From assembly GCA_944382805.1 (NCBI GenBank), contig CALWNS010000021.1, positions 1 to 35,573 on the forward strand: a stretch of 35,573 nt of DNA, given 5' to 3'. Numbering within the stretch: the first letter of the stretch is position 1; every line of letters starts with the position of its first letter. Shown here piece by piece: positions 8,462 through 14,997 of the stretch. Made by a program: the position numbers and the translations under genes. A model generated the notes under the pieces. That model was not told the DNA's origin and made no database searches. It saw only the letters and a program-made list of their open reading frames with translations. Source of the DNA: an uncultured Gemmiger sp. Its GTDB lineage: Bacteria; Bacillota; Clostridia; Oscillospirales; Ruminococcaceae.

Positions 8462-10303
8462 TTATTCGACCGTTACGCTCTTGGCCAGGTTGCGCGGTTT
8501 ATCCACATCCAGGCCCTTGGCGCAGCTGACATAGTAGGCCAGCAGCTGCAGCGGGATGACCGAAAGGCTGGTGGCAAAGCACGGCTCCGTTTTGGGCACA
8601 TAGACCGTAAAGCCGGCCGTGTCCTCGATGCTGTAGTTGCCGTAGGTGGTCAGGCCCATCAAAAACGCGCCGCGGCTCTTGGCTTCGACCAGGTTGGAGA
8701 CGGTCTTTTCGAACAGGTCCGGCTGGGTCAGCACGCCCACGACCAGCGTGCCCTTTTCGACCAGGGAGATCGGGCCGTGCTTCATCTCGCCGGCGGCGAA
8801 CGCCTCCGAATGGATGTAGCTGATCTCCTTGAATTTCAGGCTGCCCTCCAGCGCCACGGCATAGTCCAGCCCGCGGCCGATGAAAAAGGCGTCCTTGGCG
8901 CTGGCGTATTTGCTGGCGAACCACTGGATGCGCTCTTTGTCCTGCAGGGTCTTTTCGATCTTATCGGGCAGGGCCTGCAGTTCGGCCACCAGGGCGGCGC
9001 AGCGGTCTTCTTCCAGCGTGCCGCGCACCTGGGCGAACGCGATGGCCAGCAGGTAGCAGGCCGCCAGCTGGGTGGAGTACGCCTTGGTGGTGGCCACGGC
9101 GATCTCCGGCCCGGCCCAGGTGTACAGGGTGGCGTCCGCCTCGCGCGCGATGGAGGACCCCACGACATTGACAACGCCGACGGTGCGCACGCCCCGCTGT
9201 TTGCACAGGCGCAGGGCGGCCAGCGTGTCGGCCGTTTCGCCGCTCTGGCTGATGATGACGGCCAGGGAATCGGGTTCCAGCACCGGGTCGCGGTAGCGGA
9301 ACTCGCTGGCCACGTCGACTTCCACCGGCAGGCGGGCCAGGCTTTCGAACACATAGCGGGCGGCCACGCCGACATGGTAAGCGGAGCCGCAGCCCACGAT
9401 ATACAGCCGGCGCACGGCGCGCAGGGCTTCCTCGTCCAGCGAAAGCTCGCTGAGGTCCACGCGGCCGTCCTTGATGCGCGGGCTGATGGTATCGCGCACG
9501 GCGGCCGGCTGCTCGTGGATCTCCTTCATCATAAAATGCTCGTAGCCGCCCTTTTCGGCCGCTTCGGCGTCCCATTCGATGGTGGAGGGCTGCTTTTCGA
9601 TCTGTTCGCGGTCGATGTTGTAGAAGGTGATGGCATCGGGCGACAGGCAGGCGATCTCCAGGTTGTCGATATAATAGACGGTGCGGGTATACTTGAGCAG
9701 GGCCGGCACGTCGGAGGCGATGAGGTTGCCGTTTTCGGCCTTGCCCACGATCAGCGGGCTGTCCTTGCGCACGGCGTAGACCACGCCGGGGCGGTCGGCA
9801 AACAGCACACCCAGCGCGTAGGAGCCGCGCACGTGCAGCATCATGCTGGTGATGGCCTTGAGCGGGTCGCCGGCGGCCTCGCCGGTATAATAGTAGTCGA
9901 TCAGCTGGGCCACGACCTCGGTATCGGTCTGGGAGGCGAACTCGTAGCCGCGGTTCACCAGGCGGTCTTTCAGCTCCTGGAAGTTTTCGATGATGCCGTT
10001 GTGTACCACGGCGATCTTTTCGTCGCGGCTGTAGTGGGGGTGGGCGTTGGCCACCGAAGGCTCGCCGTGGGTGGCCCAGCGCGTGTGGCCGATGCCGCAG
10101 GTGCCCTGCACCGCGTTCCCGCCGTCCGTCATATCGCTGAGCACGCGCAGGCGGCCCTTGGCCTTGACGACTTCGATCTTGCCGGCGGCGTTCTGCACGG
10201 CGATGCCGGCCGAATCATAGCCGCGGTATTCCAGCTTGGCCAGGCCGTCCAGCAAAATAGGCGCGGCCTGCCCGGCGCCGGTAAAGCCAACGATTCCACA
10301 CAT
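8462..10303 (-). CDS. glmS: Glutamine--fructose-6-phosphate aminotransferase (isomerizing)
   Basis: 613 residues, normal length. The N-terminal glutaminase domain opens with MCGIVGF, so Cys2 is the nucleophile after Met removal. It is followed by GIGHTRWATHG and two SIS sugar-isomerase domains (SQSGETADT in the first). The C-terminal tail DKPRNLAKSVTVE is the invariant sugar-site motif. The enzyme makes glucosamine-6-phosphate from fructose-6-phosphate and glutamine, the entry to peptidoglycan and amino-sugar synthesis. The dehydratase gene follows after 82 nt without a T-tailed hairpin, so readthrough is likely. I looked for a glmS ribozyme in the leader and found none; the promoter at 10381-10409 leaves a leader of about 70 nt with a small hairpin (CGGTC-TTTT-GACCG at 10341-10354). 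Confidence 0.97.
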   Translation of the reverse strand: MCGIVGFTGAGQAAPILLDGLAKLEYRGYDSAGIAVQNAAGKIEVVKAKGRLRVLSDMTDGGNAVQGTCGIGHTRWATHGEPSVANAHPHYSRDEKIAVVHNGIIENFQELKDRLVNRGYEFASQTDTEVVAQLIDYYYTGEAAGDPLKAITSMMLHVRGSYALGVLFADRPGVVYAVRKDSPLIVGKAENGNLIASDVPALLKYTRTVYYIDNLEIACLSPDAITFYNIDREQIEKQPSTIEWDAEAAEKGGYEHFMMKEIHEQPAAVRDTISPRIKDGRVDLSELSLDEEALRAVRRLYIVGCGSAYHVGVAARYVFESLARLPVEVDVASEFRYRDPVLEPDSLAVIISQSGETADTLAALRLCKQRGVRTVGVVNVVGSSIAREADATLYTWAGPEIAVATTKAYSTQLAACYLLAIAFAQVRGTLEEDRCAALVAELQALPDKIEKTLQDKERIQWFASKYASAKDAFFIGRGLDYAVALEGSLKFKEISYIHSEAFAAGEMKHGPISLVEKGTLVVGVLTQPDLFEKTVSNLVEAKSRGAFLMGLTTYGNYSIEDTAGFTVYVPKTEPCFATSLSVIPLQLLAYYVSCAKGLDVDKPRNLAKSVTVE

Positions 10304-10380
10304 AAAATTCCCTCCTGTAAAACGGGCGCACGGCCCCGCGCGGTCTTTTGACCGGATGGTTCAAATAAGTATATGCAATT

Positions 10381-10409
10381 AGTATATGCGATTTTGCGGC
10401 AAATGTCTA
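10381..10409 (-). promoter_or_regulatory. Predicted glmS promoter
   Basis: Minus-strand TAGACA (10409-10404) and TATACT (10386-10381) are 17 nt apart. A second copy of the -10 region (GCATATACT) follows 13 bp downstream but has no matching -35 box. Confidence 0.7.
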
Positions 10410-10427
10410 CCGACTTTTTGCCCGCGC

Positions 10428-10462
10428 AAAGCAAAAGCCGGCCGTCAAGGGCAACGACCGGC
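10428..10462 (-). terminator. Rho-independent terminator upstream of the glmS promoter
   Basis: Minus-strand 9-bp stem GCCGGTCGT/ACGGCCGGC (one G-T pair) with an 8-nt loop, followed by TTTTGCTTT. It can end the sortase transcript or a separate small RNA that starts near 10533. Confidence 0.75.
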
Positions 10463-10533
10463 CTGCTGCACGCTTCTCCCTTTCCAGTTTCTTTCTTACA
10501 CCGTTCAAGACTTGTTAAAGCAGAGCGCGTACT
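10428..10533 (-). ncRNA. Candidate small RNA, about 105 nt, between sortase and glmS
   Basis: A weak promoter (10540-10568) followed by about 70 nt of non-coding sequence and a strong terminator forms a complete transcription unit. In the predicted RNA the 5' segment GUACGC can pair with GCGUGC just before the terminator, and the adjacent CUCU with GGAG, closing a purine-rich loop that includes AGAAAGAAACUGGAAAGG. This resembles no RNA family I know (not 6S, SRP, T-box or glmS ribozyme). It could also be just the end of the sortase messenger. Confidence 0.35.
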
Positions 10534-10539
10534 TAAATA

Positions 10540-10568
10540 AAGATAGCACGAAACCCGGCCCGGGGCAA
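10540..10568 (-). promoter_or_regulatory. Weak predicted promoter for the small-RNA candidate
   Basis: Minus-strand TTGCCC (10568-10563) and TATCTT (10545-10540) with 17 nt between them. Each box matches consensus in four of six positions. Confidence 0.35.
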
Positions 10569-10657
10569 GGAAAACACAGCCATTTCTGTTTCACAAAGGC
10601 AAGGTCGGCTATTTTGCAGAAGATTCTTTTGTTTTAAGGCTTCTGCACAAAATAATC

Positions 10658-11425
10658 TTAAGTCCCGGACGCACGCCGCGCGCACACCACATATCGCCCG
10701 TTGGCGGTGGAATATTCGCAGGTGGACAGCGTGAGCAGCTCGTCGCCGTATTGGGGCGTGATGCCGCTGTCCACATCGCTGCGGCGTTTGACCTCGCCCA
10801 CAAAGGCGTTGAAGGCCGCTTCGTCCAAATCGATGCAGGTGTTGTAGGCAAAGTCCGGCTCGGCGGCCACGTCGATGGCAAACGCGGCGAACACCTCGTA
10901 CTCGCCGCCGCCGTACAGCGTATCCAGGCGAACGGCGGGGTGTTTGCGGTAGGTCTCGGGGTATTTATAATCGGTCAGGCAGCCAAAGATGGTGCCGGTT
11001 TTCATGTTGTGGCCGTAGATGACCAGGTTTTCGCTGCGGCGCTCGGCCGTGAGCGTGCAGCCGGCCTCCAGGTAGGGCACGCCGGAATCGCTGTATTCGC
11101 CCTCGAAATCATGGCGCAGGTAAAAGTCCGGGTCGTCGGGGCTGTACATGACCGGGAAGCTTAAGTTGGTGCCCTGGATGCGGATCCAGCCGATAAAGTC
11201 CGGGTTGCGCGCGCGCAGCGCCGCAAAGCGGGCGGCGGTCTCGTCCGGCTGGGCGGCGGCTGCCTGCGTATCGGGCAGCGCGGCAAGCTGTTCCAGCTCG
11301 GCAAATTCCAGGCCGGTGCGGCGGTCCTGCCACAGGCGGCGCAGCAGCAGGCCGCCGCTGAGCAGGAACACGGCGGCAAAAAACACGAGCGCCGCCGTAT
11401 ACAGCGCGCGGATCGGGCGGTTCAT
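10658..11425 (-). CDS. Class B sortase
   Basis: 255 residues. One N-terminal membrane anchor (about 9-29), then a sortase domain (about 70-252). The catalytic His is H139 in VIYGHNM, the Cys is C236 in TLSTCEYS, and the Arg is R244 in NGRYVV. The long segment between His and Cys and the TLSTC context place it in class B. Sortases cut a C-terminal sorting signal and join the protein to peptidoglycan or pilin. No sorting-signal protein lies in the window, so the substrate is encoded elsewhere. Its promoter faces away from the antiporter promoter. Confidence 0.9.
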   Translation of the reverse strand: MNRPIRALYTAALVFFAAVFLLSGGLLLRRLWQDRRTGLEFAELEQLAALPDTQAAAAQPDETAARFAALRARNPDFIGWIRIQGTNLSFPVMYSPDDPDFYLRHDFEGEYSDSGVPYLEAGCTLTAERRSENLVIYGHNMKTGTIFGCLTDYKYPETYRKHPAVRLDTLYGGGEYEVFAAFAIDVAAEPDFAYNTCIDLDEAAFNAFVGEVKRRSDVDSGITPQYGDELLTLSTCEYSTANGRYVVCARRASGT

Positions 11426-11505
11426 AGGGGTTCCTCCGTGCGGCAGGGCCGCAAAAAGTGGGTTCTAAAGTGGATTTTGGGGTGGCCTTTTGGTCACCAT
11501 GCAAC

Positions 11506-11534
11506 AGTATACACCCCGGCACGGCATTTGGCAA
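11506..11534 (-). promoter_or_regulatory. Predicted sortase promoter
   Basis: Minus-strand TTGCCA (11534-11529) and TATACT (11511-11506), 17 nt apart. An inverted repeat GGTGGCC-TTTT-GGTCACC (11481-11498, one G-T pair) sits just downstream, where a repressor or an RNA hairpin could act. Confidence 0.6.
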
Positions 11535-11545
11535 GCGGCAAAGAC

Positions 11546-11575
11546 TTGGCAAAGAACGCCGCCGTATGGTATACT
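11546..11575 (+). promoter_or_regulatory. Predicted antiporter promoter
   Basis: TTGGCA (11546-11551) and TATACT (11570-11575) with an 18-nt spacer. Its -35 box is 11 bp from that of the divergent sortase promoter, so the two polymerase sites probably exclude each other. Confidence 0.6.
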
Positions 11576-11622
11576 GGGGCTAACCGATTTCCTACGTTTT
11601 TGCGCAAGAAAGGAGCTGTTAG

Positions 11623-13224
11623 ATGCTGGCTGGGCTGCTGTTGTTTTTTGCCGTGGTGATGTTTGCCTGTACGGCGTTCCGCCGCCTTTCGGACCGGCTG
11701 GGGGTGCCGGCGCTGCTGGCGTTCATGTTTTTGGGGATGCTGTTTGGTTCGGACGGGCTGTTCAAGATCCCGTTTGAGGATTACGCCTTTGCCGACCGGA
11801 TCAGCACGGTGGCGCTGCTGTTCATCATGTTTTACGGCGGCTTTGGCACCAACTGGCGCGCGGCGCGGCCCGTTGCGGCCCCGGCCATCGTGCTTTCCAG
11901 CCTGGGCACCGTGCTGACCGCGGTGCTGACCGGGCTGTTCTGCCACCTGGCGCTGGGGATGCAGCTGCTGGAGGGGCTTTTGTGCGGCGCGGTGCTGGGT
12001 TCGACCGACGCGGCTTCGGTCATTTCGATTTTGCGCGCGCGCAGCCTGGCGCTGAAGGAAAACACCGACTCGCTGCTGGAGGTGGAAAGCGGCTCCAACG
12101 ACCCGTTTGCCTATATGCTGACCGCCGTGCTGCTGACCGCCATGGAAAGCGGCATCACTGCGGGTTCGGTGGTGCGGCTGCTGGCCGCGCAGCTCGTGTT
12201 CGGCCTGGCGTTCGGCTTTGGCGTGGGGCTGCTGGCCCGCTTTGTGCTGGGGCGGCTGCACAGCCATGACCCCGGCTTTGACACGCTGTTTGTGGTGGCG
12301 GCCGCGCTGCTGAGCTACGCCGCGCCGGCCGCTTTGGGCGGCAACGGTTTTTTGAGCGTGTACATCACCGGCATCCTGCTGGGCAACAGCGAGCTGGGCA
12401 GCAAGGGCACGCTGGTGCCGTTTTTTGACGGGGTGACCGGGCTGATGCAGATCGTGCTGTTCTTTTTGCTGGGGCTGCTCTCCTTCCCCTCCCAGATGCC
12501 GGCGGTGCTGCTGCCGGCGGCGGCCATTGCGCTGTTTTTGACCTTTGCCGCGCGGCCGGCGGCCGTGTTTTTGCTGATGGCGCCGTTTGGCGGCAGCGTG
12601 GCCCGGCGGCTGCTGGTGAGCTTTTCCGGCCTGCGGGGGGCGGCGTCCATCGTGTTTGCGGTCATGACGGTCATCAGCCCGGTGGCGACCGATAACGACC
12701 TGTTCCACATCGTGTTTTTGATCGTGCTGTTTTCCATCGCCCTGCAGGGTTCGCTGCTGCCGCTGGCCGCGCGGCGGCTGGGTATGATCGACGCCGGCGG
12801 CAACGTAATGAAAACCTTTACCGACTATGTGGACGAAGCGCCGGTGCAGTTCATCCAGTTTACGGTGCCGCTGTCCCACCCCTGGTGCGGGCGCGCGGTG
12901 CGGGAGCTGGTGCTGCCGCCGGGCACCATCCTGATCAGTTTGCAGCGCGGGGACGAACAGCTGGTGCCGGGCGGCGCCACCAAGCTGCTGCGCGGCGACC
13001 GGCTGATCCTGGCGGCGCTGGAGCCGGAGGCCCTGCCCGGCGTACACCTGACCGAAAAAACGGTGGAGGCGGACGATTTGGCCGCCGGCGCGCGCCTGGC
13101 CGATGTGCCGCTGCGCACCGGCGCGCTGGTGGTGCTGGTGCAGCGGGGCGAAGGTTACCTGATCCCCAACGGCAGCACGGTGCTGCAGCCGGGGGACGTG
13201 CTGGTCATCAACAGCAAGGATTGA
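11623..13224 (+). CDS. Potassium (or sodium)/proton antiporter, CPA1 family with C-terminal RCK_C domains
   Basis: 533 residues. About 12 hydrophobic helices fill residues 1-385. The segment GAVLGSTDAASV holds the membrane-embedded acidic residue pattern typical of CPA1 exchangers, and ESGSNDPFAY gives the second conserved Asn-Asp pair. The cytosolic tail has one RCK_C (TrkA_C) domain (about 400-465) and a second, shorter one at the C-terminus (about 475-533) with PNGSTVLQPGDVLVI. This architecture matches the NhaP2/CvrA group, which exchanges K+ or Na+ for protons. A GGAG site sits 7 nt before the ATG. Single-gene unit. The transported ion cannot be decided from sequence. Confidence 0.88.
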   Translation: MLAGLLLFFAVVMFACTAFRRLSDRLGVPALLAFMFLGMLFGSDGLFKIPFEDYAFADRISTVALLFIMFYGGFGTNWRAARPVAAPAIVLSSLGTVLTAVLTGLFCHLALGMQLLEGLLCGAVLGSTDAASVISILRARSLALKENTDSLLEVESGSNDPFAYMLTAVLLTAMESGITAGSVVRLLAAQLVFGLAFGFGVGLLARFVLGRLHSHDPGFDTLFVVAAALLSYAAPAALGGNGFLSVYITGILLGNSELGSKGTLVPFFDGVTGLMQIVLFFLLGLLSFPSQMPAVLLPAAAIALFLTFAARPAAVFLLMAPFGGSVARRLLVSFSGLRGAASIVFAVMTVISPVATDNDLFHIVFLIVLFSIALQGSLLPLAARRLGMIDAGGNVMKTFTDYVDEAPVQFIQFTVPLSHPWCGRAVRELVLPPGTILISLQRGDEQLVPGGATKLLRGDRLILAALEPEALPGVHLTEKTVEADDLAAGARLADVPLRTGALVVLVQRGEGYLIPNGSTVLQPGDVLVINSKD

Positions 13225-13304
13225 AGCGGTGGGCGAAAAATATACGCTGTAGGGCCCGCCAAAAGAAAAAGCCTTTTATTATCCAAAATATTCCTTAACA
13301 GCAC

Positions 13305-13336
13305 TTGACCCCCCCCCGCCCGATTTCTGGTATACT
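13305..13336 (+). promoter_or_regulatory. Possible lipoprotein promoter with a C9 tract in the spacer
   Basis: TTGACC (13305-13310) and TATACT (13331-13336) are 20 nt apart, too far for an optimal promoter. The interval starts with a run of nine C (13309-13317) that overlaps the end of the -35 box. Loss of about three C would give a 17-nt spacer, so slippage could change promoter strength. Confidence 0.45.
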
Positions 13337-13392
13337 TTACTAAATCCGATTGTTGGAAAAGATCGGCAATTTTGTAAAGGAAGTGTTGTACC

Positions 13393-14853
13393 ATGAAACG
13401 AGTACAAAAGGGCCTCTCCCTGGTGTTGGCCCTGGCGCTGTGCGGCTCCCTGCTGGCCGGCTGCGGCGGGCAGACCACCGCCCCGGCGCAGGACGGGGAC
13501 ACGGCGGGCGAGCCGGCCGCGGAGGCGGGCGAAGCCGATGCGGCGCAAAGCGGCGGCGAGACGGCGGCCGGCCTGGCCGCGCTGATCGCCGCCAGCGAAG
13601 CCCCCACGGCGGTCAGCCTGACCTACGACCTTTCCGGCGTTGGCACGGCGGGCGGCGGCCAGGTGGAATTTGAAGAGTATGTGTACTATACCGAAGCCCC
13701 GGATTCGGACGATTGTTCTCTCTCGCAGGTGAATTCGGTCAGCTTCGATGCGGATGATACCTCCGCTTTCCAGTCTTCCAACGCAGATTCCTACTATGTG
13801 GGCGGCGCCTATTATGGCACCAATGCGGACTATGACCTGGTGCGCAGCGAAACGCCGACCGTAGAGCCGCTGGCCGCGGCGCCCGGCACCAAGCTGCTGG
13901 CGGCGGCCGCCGCTTGCGAGCCGACCACCGCCGCCAACGAGTACGACACTTTGGTGGAGACCTACGCCTTCAGCCTGGAGGGCGAGGCGCTGAAGGAGGT
14001 CGTGGAGGACGCCTGCCCCGGCCTGCTGGACGGGTTGGACAGCGCCGCCGATTGGTCGGCGGTGACCGGCGACTGGACCGTGGAGGTCAGCGAGCACGGC
14101 TCCCTGAACTCGGCCGTGCTGGACAGCCCCAGCCTGGGCGCGCTGTTCCTTGCCGGCGCAGACCAAGCGAACTGCAGCGAGTTGACGCTGGGTGTAAGTT
14201 TTGCCTATGACAACGAATTCTTTTACCCGCCCGAGGACCTGAGCAGCGCTGCCGACGGCGAAGCCGCGGCGGTCAAAACCATCCCCGAGCTGCTGGGCGC
14301 AGCCCTTGGCGAGTCCGCGGCGGACGCCGTGACCGATGCGATGCAGCAGGAGATGGAAGAGTTTGAAGAGGTCGAGGTGGAGGGCGAAGGCAGCGTGACG
14401 CTGTACTACGGCGACGTACAGGTCGAGTTCTCGCTGCCCACCGAGGTGCCCGACTACGACAAGATCAGCCAGATCCAGCCCAATATGGCAATTCTTTCGC
14501 ACGTAGCCTATGCGGAAAGCCCGACAAAGAAAGGCGACACCGGCCGTACCCGCGTGTTCCTGGAAGCCGGCACGCCGGAGGAGATCCACTCTGCCTATTT
14601 CGGCAGCCTGGGCGACAGCGAGCCGGAGGAGGCGACTATTGGCGGGTACGAGGGCCTGCGCGCGTTTGGTGAAAGTGAATACGAATTCAGCGAGCATACA
14701 ACGGCGAACAAGAACTATTTCTTTGCCACCGATGTCGGCGGCGGCATGACCCTGTGCGTGATCGTGGAGAGTTCCTACACGGTCGGGGAAGAATCCTCTA
14801 ATATGAACGAGGGCATCCTGGAAGTTTTGCTGAACCACTGCACGGTCCTGTAA
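13393..14853 (+). CDS. Secreted acidic lipoprotein of unknown function
   Basis: 486 residues. A classic lipoprotein signal (MKRVQKGLSLVL then LLAGC) gives Cys24 as the lipid-modified residue. An Ala/Gly/Glu/Asp-rich linker (about 25-65) leads to an acidic body without membrane segments. The body contains a cluster of acidic residues around EEFEEVEVEGEG. The C-terminal part (about 375-486) has several aromatic and Gly residues and may be a separate domain. I recognise no domain. The ribosome site AAAGGAAG precedes the ATG. The gene stands alone between the antiporter gene and a strong terminator. Surface exposure and the homopolymer tract before it fit a variably expressed surface protein, but this is inference. 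Confidence 0.85.
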   Translation: MKRVQKGLSLVLALALCGSLLAGCGGQTTAPAQDGDTAGEPAAEAGEADAAQSGGETAAGLAALIAASEAPTAVSLTYDLSGVGTAGGGQVEFEEYVYYTEAPDSDDCSLSQVNSVSFDADDTSAFQSSNADSYYVGGAYYGTNADYDLVRSETPTVEPLAAAPGTKLLAAAAACEPTTAANEYDTLVETYAFSLEGEALKEVVEDACPGLLDGLDSAADWSAVTGDWTVEVSEHGSLNSAVLDSPSLGALFLAGADQANCSELTLGVSFAYDNEFFYPPEDLSSAADGEAAAVKTIPELLGAALGESAADAVTDAMQQEMEEFEEVEVEGEGSVTLYYGDVQVEFSLPTEVPDYDKISQIQPNMAILSHVAYAESPTKKGDTGRTRVFLEAGTPEEIHSAYFGSLGDSEPEEATIGGYEGLRAFGESEYEFSEHTTANKNYFFATDVGGGMTLCVIVESSYTVGEESSNMNEGILEVLLNHCTVL

Positions 14854-14876
14854 GCGCGCTGCGCGTAGGATATGGC

Positions 14877-14920
14877 ACGGCCCCGGCCGGACATTGCGTC
14901 CGGCCGGGGCCGTTTGGTTT
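14877..14920 (+). terminator. Strong terminator after the lipoprotein gene
   Basis: A perfect 16-bp stem (14877-14892 with 14898-14913) and a 5-nt loop ATTGC, followed by TTGGTTTG. The tail is not a pure T-run, but the stem is very stable. Confidence 0.75.
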
Positions 14921-14930
14921 GCCGTATTTG

Positions 14931-14990
14931 GGGGAACGCGGCGGTCGCCGCAAGGCTTGCGGGACGATGCGGGCACCGTCCCCTGCAGGC
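14931..14990. repeat. Degenerate right half of the hairpin-pair repeat found at 29263-30301
   Basis: The stretch GGCGGTCGCCGCAAGG (14939-14954) followed by TTGCGGGACGATGC and GCACCGTCCCC aligns with the spacer and right hairpin of the unit at 29868-29950. It includes the shared GGCGGT..CCGCAAGG core and a hairpin with imperfect GGGACGATGC/GCACCGTCCC arms. The end reads CCCCTGCAG instead of CCCCTACGAA. Only a faint left part (TTTGGTTTG at 14913-14921) is seen. Confidence 0.6.
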
Positions 14991-14997
14991 CGCCGGG

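Larger units (their letters stand above)
10304..10657. other. Intergenic stretch glmS-sortase: no protein gene
   Basis: 354 bp with no credible reading frame. From the sortase side it holds an imperfect inverted repeat with arms GCAGAAG and CTTCTGC (about 10616-10651), a weak minus-strand promoter, a possible small RNA ending in a terminator, then the glmS promoter and its leader. Two copies of AGTATATGC (10368-10376 and 10381-10389) lie 13 bp apart over the glmS -10 region. Confidence 0.6.

Noticed and set aside
5716..8529. Plus-strand open frame of 937 codons
   Set aside because: Antisense to the sugar transferase and dehydratase genes, with a His/Gly/Ala-rich product without domains.
10304..10380. 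glmS ribozyme
   Set aside because: The conserved core of the ribozyme is not visible, and the leader from the predicted promoter is too short.
13247..13260. TGTAGGGCCCGCC-like fragment resembling the left end of the hairpin-pair repeat
   Set aside because: Only about 13 bp agree and no hairpin or spacer follows, so chance is a sufficient explanation.
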